Position numbers and translations under genes: made by a program. Shown one piece after another: positions 26,031 through 34,089 of a DNA stretch of 64,000 nucleotides (positions are counted from its first letter, which is position 1; each line of letters opens with the position of its first letter). Origin of the DNA: Clostridia bacterium (GTDB taxonomy: Bacteria; Bacillota; Clostridia; Oscillospirales; Acutalibacteraceae); assembly GCA_017406805.1 (NCBI GenBank), contig JAFQXU010000032.1, positions 1-64,000 of the forward strand, written 5' to 3'. The notes under the pieces are model-generated. The model did no database searches, had not been told where the DNA came from, and was given only the letters and a program-made list of their open reading frames with translations.

Positions 26031-27494
26031 TTATTCCACAACTACAAGAACCGGAAGTTGTGAATTTATAACCGCACGCTCGTTTGTTTGATAGTCAAAG
26101 AATGACAAATAAGCAATCGCTCTATATGCTCCAGCGGGGAGTGAATTCCCGTTTGGTAATTTTCCAAGTTTTAACTTTGGTAGTTGATATCCCGGAGGAA
26201 TAAGCCCTGATACACAAATATCAATCCTTGCATTTTTCGGGTCGTAGTTTGGGTTAGCGTCAAACTCGGCTTGTTCGGCGTCTGTTCTGCCGGTGGAACC
26301 GGTTTTTTCTTTCATTTCGCTGTCCGTAATTTGGACCTTAAGCTGCATGGACTGGTTTGAATATCCCGGGTTAACCAAATTAAATTCGCCAATGCCGTTT
26401 TTAAAATTAATCACATCAGAAAATCCAAAGGTAACGGTATTTTGTCCGCCCTCATAGGAAAAATCTTCTGTATGTACGGCATACGGATCAATTGGCACAT
26501 TGTTAAATACCGCTTTGTTCTTATATGGGTTGGTTATGTAAATATAAATCAACACGCCAAGAATAAGCAGCGGTATAAGTAGCCACCACCAAAGAGGAAA
26601 AGCTTTTTTGATTTTACCGTAAAATGCGCATTTTTCAATAACGCCGTCATTTCTGCCGATAAAACCACCGGTACGTTTGCGTACTTTCATGTAAGACACG
26701 GCGCTACAGCAGAAAATTTTGCTGTTTTTGGAAGCACCTGCAAAAGTGCCCGAGCATGAACCGGATTTTACCACACCGTCAACTTGCAGATTTGCAATCA
26801 AAGCGTCTTCGATGAAGCCGAAAAATCCTGCAAAAGTAAGGGACTTATCGCAAACTTTAAAATTAAAGACTTTATGGCCGTTACCGTCGAACACACCTTT
26901 AAAAGGATGCGATTCATTACCGATAGGGATCCATTTTTTCCCGCCAAGGTCTATATCCTCGTCAAGAACATAAACCGAGGAAGCCGCCTTAAAGTCGCCG
27001 TCATTAATTTGCTTTGCAATTTCAAAAAGCTGGTTTGCGGATGAAACCACAACAGCAGATTCCGGATTATATTCCAAATCCGCTTCATAATGCCAAGATT
27101 CTTCATCAAAATCGATGTCTGCAAATTTTGGGTCTTCGCATTCGGGAATGTAAAAAGCCGGATTAAGCGGGCCTTGTAATTCGTCCACGGAAGTATTTGC
27201 AAAATCGTACTCAAAAGCCGACATAGAATCAGGGCCATCGGGCTGAGCATCGCCTATATCCATATAAGAATTCTCCACAGTGCCCGAATTATTAATGACA
27301 AAAGGCTTAACAAATTTTTTGCCCACATTAGAACGAGAAAAACAGTCCGTGATACTGCCGGAATTATCAAGCGCAAAACTCGCGCAGTCTATGCCACGTG
27401 AAAAACGAGAAATTGAAATACAGTCGCTAATTTTGCCGTTGTTAACGCCCGCAAAACCGGCGCATTTTTTCTCGCGATTAAATTCTAAACTCAT
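26031..27494 (-). CDS. GLUG-like repeat protein with central transmembrane helix
   Basis: A protein of about 487 residues. The N-terminal 300 residues contain GLUG-like units (FAGVNNGKISDC, FALDNSGSITDC, FVINNSGTVENS, FIGRNDGVIEKC). A single transmembrane segment follows (PLWWWLLIPLLILGVLIYIY, about 310-330), then an outer domain of about 155 residues with the NPGYSNQ ... SGLIPPGYQLPKL ... LPAGAYRAIAYL pattern shared with the 24582-25106 product. There is no N-terminal signal peptide and a basic stretch precedes the helix, so the repeat domain would lie in the cytoplasm. ATG 27494 is chosen because GGGTGAT lies before it. Confidence 0.7.
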   Translation of the reverse strand: MSLEFNREKKCAGFAGVNNGKISDCISISRFSRGIDCASFALDNSGSITDCFSRSNVGKKFVKPFVINNSGTVENSYMDIGDAQPDGPDSMSAFEYDFANTSVDELQGPLNPAFYIPECEDPKFADIDFDEESWHYEADLEYNPESAVVVSSANQLFEIAKQINDGDFKAASSVYVLDEDIDLGGKKWIPIGNESHPFKGVFDGNGHKVFNFKVCDKSLTFAGFFGFIEDALIANLQVDGVVKSGSCSGTFAGASKNSKIFCCSAVSYMKVRKRTGGFIGRNDGVIEKCAFYGKIKKAFPLWWWLLIPLLILGVLIYIYITNPYKNKAVFNNVPIDPYAVHTEDFSYEGGQNTVTFGFSDVINFKNGIGEFNLVNPGYSNQSMQLKVQITDSEMKEKTGSTGRTDAEQAEFDANPNYDPKNARIDICVSGLIPPGYQLPKLKLGKLPNGNSLPAGAYRAIAYLSFFDYQTNERAVINSQLPVLVVVE

Positions 27495-27629
27495 TAATAT
27501 CACCCATTAAAAAAATATTTAAAAAAACTTCTTTATCTTTTTTTCATTAAATACCCGCATTAAAACAAAAAAATTAAGGGTTTGGCGGCCAGTTTTGACC
27601 GCCAAAGTTAATTACCAAATTATATTAAA

Positions 27630-28532
27630 TTACGATACTGATGGGGTTCTTGGGCTGTCTCCTGATGGTGTGAAGGTTAGGTTAATATCACCAATTTTTT
27701 CCCAATAGTTTCCGCCAACAGATGGAGTGTTTTCATCTATTGTATCAAGTTCAGAGCTATTTGCAGTACCATCAGTTGCGGTTTGTTGTGGTGTACCTGT
27801 AATATTCAGATAAAATACAACTTCATTTGCTCTGTCTTGGCCTGATGATACTACTGTACCATCAAGATTCATATATTTTTGAATTGTGGTTGTTGCAGCT
27901 GTACCAGTTCCGGATGCTATGGTCATAAGAACAGGAGTCCCTGCAGTGTTTTTCATATATTTATTATTAGTTGTCGAAGCACCTTCACTAAATGCCCAAC
28001 CATCTGCACCGCTTCCCATGTCTGCATTTGCAATAGCTATTTGCATGTCTACATCGCTACCGAGTGTTTGCTCTGTAATTCCTTCTGTACATCCTACACC
28101 CAATTGAACGTTACCGTTACCTTTGTTTACAACAGTAACATGGTTGTTATCTCCGTCAAATCCGCACCATTTACCAACACCTACACCGGTAGTAGCTGCT
28201 GTACCATCTGTTACTCCGGCTTCACAGAAATTCCAAGGAGTATTGGTTACTCTTTTGGTTAATGCATCCGTTCCCGGATCATATACACCACGGTCAAATA
28301 CGAATTTCATCGCGCCCCATGATACATTTAATTCATACACAAAATCTTTTTTAGTTTGAAAACCATATACAGGGATATTACCATTGTCAGGGCCTGGATC
28401 ACTTATCGTTATATCAGAAGTACCATTTGGCAATGGATCTATGGTTACTGCTGAAGCACCACCGATTGTAGCAAGAACTGCTAATGCGCCTGTGGCGAGT
28501 TTTTTGCTTGTTTCTTTTACAAATTTTTTCAT
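27630..28532 (-). CDS. Secreted protein, paralogue A (probable main subunit)
   Basis: A 300-residue protein with a signal peptide (MKKFVKETSKKLATGALAVL..., cleavage probably after ASA near residue 28). The mature protein is rich in Gly, Thr, Ser, Ala and Asn, as expected for a beta-sandwich surface subunit. It carries the W-x-x-M-x-F ... W-x-G-F-D-x-x-N-N ... D-V-D-x-Q ... Y-x-N-I-T-G motif series shared with the 25150-26004 protein. From memory, secreted Clostridia proteins with a WGxMxF ... VxVxNxxN pattern exist, but I cannot name the family. It is the first gene of the locus, with its own promoter and a structured leader of about 170 bases, which fits high expression. Confidence 0.75.
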   Translation of the reverse strand: MKKFVKETSKKLATGALAVLATIGGASAVTIDPLPNGTSDITISDPGPDNGNIPVYGFQTKKDFVYELNVSWGAMKFVFDRGVYDPGTDALTKRVTNTPWNFCEAGVTDGTAATTGVGVGKWCGFDGDNNHVTVVNKGNGNVQLGVGCTEGITEQTLGSDVDMQIAIANADMGSGADGWAFSEGASTTNNKYMKNTAGTPVLMTIASGTGTAATTTIQKYMNLDGTVVSSGQDRANEVVFYLNITGTPQQTATDGTANSSELDTIDENTPSVGGNYWEKIGDINLTFTPSGDSPRTPSVS

Positions 28533-28652
28533 ATTAACACCTCATAAATTTTAAAATTTTTTACGCAATCATCTTCGCCCGGCGCATGTTTCAAAGTTAT
28601 GTACCACGAATTTTACTTAAATTTATATTTTTCTATAAAATTAAGCACCCTT

Positions 28653-28685
28653 CGTAAATATTCCCTCCTTTTTACAATATTTACG
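28653..28685 (-). repeat. 10-bp inverted repeat in the leader, with a Shine-Dalgarno-like loop
   Basis: cgtaaatatt (28653-28662) and aatatttacg (28676-28685) are perfect inverted repeats around 13 bases. On the transcribed minus strand the loop contains AAGGAGGG, a full ribosome binding site, yet the nearest start (GTG, 11 codons) is about 14 bases away. It could be an operator, an RNA-protein site or the site of a short leader ORF. Confidence 0.6.
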
Positions 28686-28708
28686 CCTTGCTGTGATTAC
28701 ATTTATCA

Positions 28709-28737
28709 ATAATACATAGTTTTTAAAAAATATGCAA
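28709..28737 (-). promoter_or_regulatory. Promoter for the surface locus
   Basis: Minus strand: TTGCAT (28737-28732), 17-base spacer, TATTAT (28714-28709). It is the best sigma-A-type match upstream of the 27630-28532 gene and would give a leader of about 170 bases. Confidence 0.65.
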
Positions 28738-28891
28738 GCATTTTTGACGGATTTTTCAAAATTTAATCAAAATATTAGCCCGAGATTGAACCGAATCAAC
28801 CATTTTTATATATTTTTTTAACATTTATTGCCGATTTTTTAAAAAAATATTGGCGTTTTTTCGCATATGCATGGCATTTCTTGATGATTTA

Positions 28892-28900
28892 TGATATAAT
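28892..28900 (+). promoter_or_regulatory. Extended -10 promoter for nth
   Basis: TGA-TATAAT at 28892-28900, with no clear -35, lies about 33 bases before the nth ATG. Confidence 0.5.
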
Positions 28901-28932
28901 TTAGAAAAACAAGTTTAATTTTAGGAGTTTTT

Positions 28933-29571
28933 ATGAATAAAATTGAAAAATGCAACGAAATTATTAAAATTTTTAAAAAAATTTACCCAGACCCACGCTG
29001 CACGCTTAATTACGGGAGCGCTTTTGAGCTGCTCGTCAGCACACGCCTTGCCGCGCAGTGCACCGATAAGCGAGTAAACATGACCACGCCGAAACTTTTT
29101 GCCAAATACCCCGATGTTTACGCTATGGCGGCGGCGAATTTGGAGAGCGTGGAGGAAATCATCAAACCCTGCGGCTTTTTCAAAACCAAAGCGAGGGATA
29201 TTGTGAGCCTTTCTAAAAAAATCGTGGAAAACTTTGGCGGAAATGTCCCCGGAAGCATGGAGGAGCTGACTTCTTTGCCGGGAATTGGCAGAAAAACCGC
29301 GAATGTAATTTTAGCGGAGATTTTTCACAAGCCGGCAATCGTAGTGGACACACATTTTATGCGAATTACCCGCAGACTTGGCTTTCACAACCTAAAAGAC
29401 GCAACTAAAATTGAATTTTTAATGAAGAAAATCGTCCCCGAAAGCGAATCGGCAAATTTTTCGCACAGACTCGTTGCCCACGGGCGAGAAATTTGCAAGG
29501 CTATAAACCCGAAATGCGATTTATGCGGGATTAAAAACTTTTGCGAAAAATATAAAAAAGACAGCCGATAA
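28933..29571 (+). CDS. nth: Endonuclease III
   Basis: Base-excision-repair glycosylase/AP lyase for oxidised pyrimidines. The 212-residue product has the helix-hairpin-helix LPGIGRKTANVILAE with the catalytic Lys, the catalytic Asp in VVDTHFMRI, and a C-terminal 4Fe-4S cluster (C-x6-C-x2-C-x5-C, from CKAINPKC to NFC). AGGAG precedes the ATG. The gene is visibly more GC-rich than its neighbours (for example 28990-29200). Its TAA abuts the convergent comFC stop, and the comFC terminator stem lies inside its last codons. Confidence 0.97.
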   Translation: MNKIEKCNEIIKIFKKIYPDPRCTLNYGSAFELLVSTRLAAQCTDKRVNMTTPKLFAKYPDVYAMAAANLESVEEIIKPCGFFKTKARDIVSLSKKIVENFGGNVPGSMEELTSLPGIGRKTANVILAEIFHKPAIVVDTHFMRITRRLGFHNLKDATKIEFLMKKIVPESESANFSHRLVAHGREICKAINPKCDLCGIKNFCEKYKKDSR

Positions 29572-29580
29572 TTAGCTGTC
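29551..29580 (-). terminator. comFC terminator embedded in the end of nth
   Basis: gacagc (29560-29565) and gctgtc (29575-29580) form a stem. On the minus strand it is followed by six T. The stem spans both convergent stop codons. Confidence 0.7.
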
Positions 29581-30216
29581 TTCCATTGTAATCGCCGCAC
29601 AATAAACCGTTTTTGCTCCGGCGGTCATTAACGTTTTGGCGCATTCTTTAAGAGTATTACCCGTAGTACAAACATCGTCAATTAAAAGAATATTTTTCCC
29701 TTTTATGTCGTTTTTGTTTATTACATTATATACATTTAAAATGTTTTGTTCCCTTTCGTTTCTTTCAAGGTTATGTTGTTCTGCATTGTCAGCCATCTTT
29801 TCAATTGTACTTTTTAAAGGTACGTTTATTATTTTGCTTATTTTTTCAGATAAAATTTCGCTTTGGTCAAACTTTCTTTTTATTTTTCTGCTGCTTGAAA
29901 TCGGTACGAAAGTTACAAGATCTAAATTCGAATAATATTTATTTATCGTTTGCGACATCATGTAAGCAAAAAATGCAGCGTGCGACATTTTTCCTTTAAA
30001 CTTGAATTTTAAAATTGAATTTCTAATTAACCCTTCATATTTAAAAGGCGCAATGCAATAAATAGATTTATTATTTATTTTAAACAGCTCTTTTTTCAAA
30101 TTTAAATTTTTAATTTTCCCCATACAAGACTTACAAATTAACGAATTATACGACATTATGCAGTCGCAAACAGGGCATTTATTCGGAAAAATAAACGACA
30201 AAATCATATCTAACAT
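29572..30216 (-). CDS. comFC: ComFC-like phosphoribosyltransferase family protein
   Basis: Related to ComFC/GntX, associated with DNA uptake in competent bacteria. The N-terminus carries two Cys pairs (CPVC and CKSC), probably a zinc ribbon. The phosphoribosyltransferase PRPP loop is ILLIDDVCTTGNTLKECAKTL near residues 180-200. The family position VTFVPISSSRKIKRKFDQSEIL is also present. ATG 30216 is preferred, with AAAGGTG upstream. The gene abuts nth and follows the S41-like gene. Its role here is inferred from the family only. Confidence 0.9.
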   Translation of the reverse strand: MLDMILSFIFPNKCPVCDCIMSYNSLICKSCMGKIKNLNLKKELFKINNKSIYCIAPFKYEGLIRNSILKFKFKGKMSHAAFFAYMMSQTINKYYSNLDLVTFVPISSSRKIKRKFDQSEILSEKISKIINVPLKSTIEKMADNAEQHNLERNEREQNILNVYNVINKNDIKGKNILLIDDVCTTGNTLKECAKTLMTAGAKTVYCAAITMEDS

Positions 30217-30227
30217 TTTATACACCT

Positions 30228-31163
30228 TTAGTTATTAAAATAATTTACCGCTTTCATTAATAGCTCATCGTTTTGGAAGTCAAGAGCGTGGTCGCTGAAT
30301 AATTTTTCCTTTTCAGCAGAAAGTTTAATATATTCATTTGGCTCCACACCACTATTTAAAATAATATTTCCCGATTTTGTAACATAGTATGCATCCGGAA
30401 ACACCAAAACGAAATCTTCGGAAATAATAACCGCCTTTTCACGAACAGCGCTACCTTTTGTTTTGCAGCCTATTACCGCAGAATCTTCTTTGTCTTTAAA
30501 AGCAGAGGCTAAAACTTCGGCCGGGCCGGAAGTTTTTTCATTTACAAGCACTGCAACTCTAACTCCCAAATCTATATCCGACGAACAAATAACGTCCTTT
30601 TCGCCTTTTTTATTCACAGCACTTACGATTTCTTTGTCATTTATTAAAAACTTCAGCACATTCATGGCCTCTGAGTAATCGCCATATTCACAATTTCTTA
30701 CGTCAATCACTAGTTTTTTTATTCCGTCAGACATTAATTTATTCAGCTTTTCTTTAAAAATACTGCTTGATGTGGAGCAAAAATTATCTATTCTTATATA
30801 ACCGACATCATTAATTTTGCTATCGTTAATACTTACTTTCCTATAAATCTGGTTTTTATTATATTCTTCATAATCTTTATTTGTAAAAAACTTACAATTT
30901 TGAGAATCTACTCCATTTGCATATCCAACGCATATTTGCTCCAAAAGTTTATTTTCGTCAATCTCTCCCACAAAATCGTTTCTAATATTATAATCCACAT
31001 CGCTGAGAAGAGAATACATTTTATGCTTTTCATTATTATATGAAACAATATTATTAAATTTATTCATAGCCATTTTGTAGCCCACCGAATACACAATTGC
31101 AGAAAAAATAAACAAAAACGCCAGCGCAAAAACAAGTGGAATTTTTTTATTTAATATTTTCAT
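30228..31163 (-). CDS. S41-family (CtpA-like) protein lacking PDZ, altered serine motif
   Basis: A 311-residue protein with an N-terminal transmembrane or signal segment (residues 8-27). The S41 core is visible: VGYIRIDNF, KKLVIDVRNCEYGDYSEAMNVL, VRVAVLVNEKTSGPAEVLASAF and VIGCKTKGSAV. No PDZ domain fits between the N-terminal helix and the core. In CtpA-type proteases the serine motif resembles NxGSASASE; aligning on the Glu puts Gly at the usual serine position (KTSGPAE), with a Ser one residue earlier. The Lys region also looks shortened by two residues. It may be inactive or have a shifted nucleophile. It is encoded downstream of an EnvC-like gene and ftsEX, where ctpA is often found. Confidence 0.8.
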   Translation of the reverse strand: MKILNKKIPLVFALAFLFIFSAIVYSVGYKMAMNKFNNIVSYNNEKHKMYSLLSDVDYNIRNDFVGEIDENKLLEQICVGYANGVDSQNCKFFTNKDYEEYNKNQIYRKVSINDSKINDVGYIRIDNFCSTSSSIFKEKLNKLMSDGIKKLVIDVRNCEYGDYSEAMNVLKFLINDKEIVSAVNKKGEKDVICSSDIDLGVRVAVLVNEKTSGPAEVLASAFKDKEDSAVIGCKTKGSAVREKAVIISEDFVLVFPDAYYVTKSGNIILNSGVEPNEYIKLSAEKEKLFSDHALDFQNDELLMKAVNYFNN

Positions 31164-31190
31164 ATAATCAACACCTCTGAGAAAATAACA

Positions 31191-32369
31191 CTAAACTATT
31201 TTGTGTGGATTTTGTCTTACACCATTAACACGATACTCAAAATGCAGATGCGGACCTGTTGAATGACCTGTGCTACCAACGTTACCTATTGTCTGACCTT
31301 GTGAAACTTGTTGCCCCACAGACACAGCAACACTACTCATATGTGCATATAAAGTAGAAATTCCATTTCCGTGATCTATAACTACATATTTACCATATCC
31401 TCCGCCACTTCCGGCAAATATAACCTTACCCGATGCAGATGCAACTATTTTTGCACCATAAACACCGGCGCCTGCTATATCTATCGCACCATGCATATGT
31501 GAACGTTCCGACGTATCACTATAATCTGACGTTATTTTTGTATACCCCGGCAAAGGCCATATAAATTCGCCCTTGGATTTTGGAGCTTTTTCGCTATCAT
31601 AATTACTTTGTTGATTTTTTTTATTTAGATTATCATAATATTTCTTAATCTGTGCATCAAGCGCTTTTATCTGCGCATCGTTTTGATCAATTCTATCTTT
31701 TGCCTTTTTCTCTTCTCCTTGCAGTTCGCTCAATAATTTTTCGCTTTCATCGAATAAATTTTGTAATCCAGCACGATTTTTCTCCAATCCTTCTCTCTCG
31801 CGCTCTTGCTCAGACTTTGTTTTGATTATTTCTTTTTCTTTTTCTTCTATATCAATTAAATCACTTTTGAGTTCATCAATAAGTTTTTTTACATATTTAC
31901 TTATAGACCTTGCAATATCTACTTTGTCAAGAAAATCTTCAAAATCTTTTGCGCCCAAAATAATATCTAACGTTGACGTATCGCCCGCTTTATAAATAGC
32001 AACCAAACTCTTTCTTAAAAGAACCACTTTTTGAGCCATTCTTTCTTTTATTTCGTTAATTTGATCTCTTAACGACAGTATTTCATTATCCAGTGAATTT
32101 ATGTAATCGTTTGAAATATCTATTTGATTTTTAACTATACTTATTTTTTTGTCTAGTGCATCTTTATTTTTAGCTTCTTTAGAAACCTCATCACTAGCTT
32201 TTTTAAGCTGTTCTGCAAGCTCCTTTTTTTTCCTTTGGAGTTCTGCTTTTTTTGTTTCACTTTGTAATGAATTTATAACTGAAGGCCCAAAAAAATTACC
32301 AAAAAGTAAACTGCCAGATAAAATAGTTAAATATAATGATTTTAATATTTTTTTACCACGCAACAACAT
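31191..32369 (-). CDS. EnvC-like M23 peptidase with coiled coil
   Basis: Cell-wall protein probably controlled by FtsEX. A hydrophobic N-terminal segment (about residues 10-30) suggests export. Residues 35-270 are almost continuous coiled coil (KKAELQRKKKELAEQLKK, DALDKKISIVKNQID), and the C-terminal 120 residues form a LytM/M23 domain with HGAIDIAG and HLHFEYRVNG, the zinc-ligand motifs. An in-frame HxxxD and HxH are both present, so it may be an active endopeptidase. It overlaps the end of ftsX by 17 bases, implying coupled translation and a shared pathway: ATP hydrolysis by FtsE, signal through FtsX, septal wall hydrolysis. Confidence 0.93.
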   Translation of the reverse strand: MLLRGKKILKSLYLTILSGSLLFGNFFGPSVINSLQSETKKAELQRKKKELAEQLKKASDEVSKEAKNKDALDKKISIVKNQIDISNDYINSLDNEILSLRDQINEIKERMAQKVVLLRKSLVAIYKAGDTSTLDIILGAKDFEDFLDKVDIARSISKYVKKLIDELKSDLIDIEEKEKEIIKTKSEQEREREGLEKNRAGLQNLFDESEKLLSELQGEEKKAKDRIDQNDAQIKALDAQIKKYYDNLNKKNQQSNYDSEKAPKSKGEFIWPLPGYTKITSDYSDTSERSHMHGAIDIAGAGVYGAKIVASASGKVIFAGSGGGYGKYVVIDHGNGISTLYAHMSSVAVSVGQQVSQGQTIGNVGSTGHSTGPHLHFEYRVNGVRQNPHKIV

Positions 32370-33255
32370 CACCGCCTTCTTTGGAAAGATAACGTCTTAT
32401 TGAAATAGAGCTTCCTATTACACCAAAGAACATGCCTGTGGCAACAAACCCCCCCATCACTCGCCAGAAGATGTTTTTAAAGCTCACTCCCACAAATGGT
32501 ACTATTCCTTCAATTACTTCCCATAATACATTATAGACACTACCTAACACAAAAGTTGAAACAATAGCAGCAACAAGCCCAATAATTATACCCTCTATTA
32601 AAAATGGTGCTCTAATAAAACCGTTTGTTGCACCAACGGATTTCATTATGCTTATTTCGAATCTTCTGCTATGCATAGAAATACGAATTGTATTTGAAAT
32701 TATAAAAAGCGACACCAATCCAAGCGAGCAGACCACTCCTATGCCGCCCCTTGCGATGGTTTTACTTAAATTAGAAAGTTTCTGTGCTGTTTCACTGCGG
32801 TCACCAACGGAATCTACTTCCGGAATTGATTTAATTTTATTAACTGTGCTTTCATAAAGTGAAAGATCCTTCATTGTAACATGAAAAGACTCCGGAAAAG
32901 GGTTATCTTCTTCACAAACCGCATCATAAAGCGAACCTAAAACGTCTTTGTATTTTTCTGCAGCTTGTCCGCTTGAATAATATTCGCATCCAATTACATT
33001 GTCTACATTTTCAATTTTTTTACCAACATTCATTGCCTGAGAAGGCGTTACTTCTTTATATAAAAACACAGTAATGCTATTGCGATTTTCTATTGATTTA
33101 AGCGCATGATTAACATTATAAGAAAACAGCACCGCACCGCCGGTGAGTATCATGCAGCAAATCATCACTAGCATAGAAGCCGCCGACATTATTCTATTTA
33201 CCCATATATTTTTAAATCCTTCTTTTATAAAGTAATTCAAAGAATTCATACTCAT
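32353..33255 (-). CDS. ftsX: Cell-division ABC transporter permease FtsX
   Basis: Four-helix membrane protein that works with FtsE to activate septal wall hydrolases. The 300-residue product has an N-terminal transmembrane helix (about 21-45), an outer domain including ITVFLYKEVTPSQA, then helices near 170-195, 225-245 and 270-290. SVGATNGFIRAPFLIEGIIIGLVAA is the family-typical cytoplasmic loop and helix (given here in part). It overlaps ftsE by 4 bases and the M23 gene by 17. Confidence 0.96.
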   Translation of the reverse strand: MSMNSLNYFIKEGFKNIWVNRIMSAASMLVMICCMILTGGAVLFSYNVNHALKSIENRNSITVFLYKEVTPSQAMNVGKKIENVDNVIGCEYYSSGQAAEKYKDVLGSLYDAVCEEDNPFPESFHVTMKDLSLYESTVNKIKSIPEVDSVGDRSETAQKLSNLSKTIARGGIGVVCSLGLVSLFIISNTIRISMHSRRFEISIMKSVGATNGFIRAPFLIEGIIIGLVAAIVSTFVLGSVYNVLWEVIEGIVPFVGVSFKNIFWRVMGGFVATGMFFGVIGSSISIRRYLSKEGGDVVAW

Positions 33256-33935
33256 TGTTTTTCACCACTCAATTCACTATCTTTTGTTAATTTCCCGTTT
33301 GATATTTCCACTATTCTAAACCCACTAAACTTTTTAACAATCGAAATATCATGTGTTACCATTATAATTGTTGTTCCACACTTATTAATCTGGCTAAGAA
33401 GATCAACAAGTTCATATGAAAGGGACGGATCAATATTTCCCGTAGGCTCGTCCGCAATAATCATACTGGGGTTATTAACAAGCGCTCTGGCAAGGCCAAC
33501 CCTTTGCTTTTCACCACCGGAAAGTTCGGAAACTTTTCTTCTTGCCTTACCACTTAATCCAACCAAGTTAAGCACGTACGGTACACGTTTTCTTATATCC
33601 CTGGCTCTTGCACCTATAACGTGCATGGCAAATGCAACATTTTCAAAAACCGTCATTTTTTCTATTACCCTAAAATCTTGGAACACAATTCCCATTGTTC
33701 TGCGTAAATAAGGAATTTTTCTTTTTTTCATTTTACCTAAAGATACATCATTTATTAATATTTCACCTGATGTTGGTTCTTCTTCTTTTGTTAAAAGCTT
33801 TAAAAATGTACTTTTTCCAGAGCCTGATGGCCCTACCACAAATACGAATTCACCGTCAGAAATATTTAAATTCAAATGATCAAGCGCTTTAATATCTTGC
33901 GCGTATTCTTTTGTAACATCTTTAAATTCTATCAT
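33252..33935 (-). CDS. ftsE: Cell-division ATP-binding protein FtsE
   Basis: ATPase partner of FtsX. The 227-residue product has Walker A GPSGSGKSTFLKLL near residue 36, the Q-loop in GIVFQDFRV near 85, the signature LSGGEKQRVGLARAL near 136, and Walker B MIIADEPTG. A terminator-like hairpin ends 20 bases before its ATG, so expression may depend on readthrough or on antitermination. Confidence 0.97.
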   Translation of the reverse strand: MIEFKDVTKEYAQDIKALDHLNLNISDGEFVFVVGPSGSGKSTFLKLLTKEEEPTSGEILINDVSLGKMKKRKIPYLRRTMGIVFQDFRVIEKMTVFENVAFAMHVIGARARDIRKRVPYVLNLVGLSGKARRKVSELSGGEKQRVGLARALVNNPSMIIADEPTGNIDPSLSYELVDLLSQINKCGTTIIMVTHDISIVKKFSGFRIVEISNGKLTKDSELSGEKQ

Positions 33936-33954
33936 AATACAAAAATCACACCCT

Positions 33955-34007
33955 AAAAATTATTAATGTGCTGCCCGAAAAAATTAAGGCAACACATAGA
34001 TTAATAA
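33955..34007 (-). terminator. Long hairpin with T-run between cdaR-like gene and ftsE
   Basis: On the minus strand, TTATTAAT and GTGTTGCC (34007-33988, with a CTAT bulge) pair with GGCAGCAC and ATTAATAA (33975-33960). Five T follow (33959-33955). It can terminate the upstream regulator transcript. It also sits in the ftsE leader, just ahead of the AGGGTG ribosome binding site, so an attenuator role is possible. Confidence 0.7.
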
Positions 34008-34089
34008 CATTAATTTTAAGCTATAAATTAAAATTTAATATTTTGCCCTATATAAAATTTTTAAATTTAGCAAATCGAACTACTTAATT

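Larger units (their letters stand above)
28533..28932. other. 400-bp divergent intergenic region
   Basis: This non-coding stretch separates the surface locus (-) from nth (+). It holds a good minus-strand promoter (28709-28737), a leader of about 170 bases with a 10-bp inverted repeat (28653-28685), and an extended -10 element for nth (28892-28900). The leader matches no riboswitch class that I can recognise by eye. The remainder is AT-rich without further structure that I can support. Confidence 0.7.

Noticed and set aside
28561..28660. Known riboswitch (c-di-GMP, TPP, purine or manganese class) in the surface-locus leader
   Set aside because: The conserved cores of these classes were not found by eye; a covariance search would be needed to exclude rarer classes.
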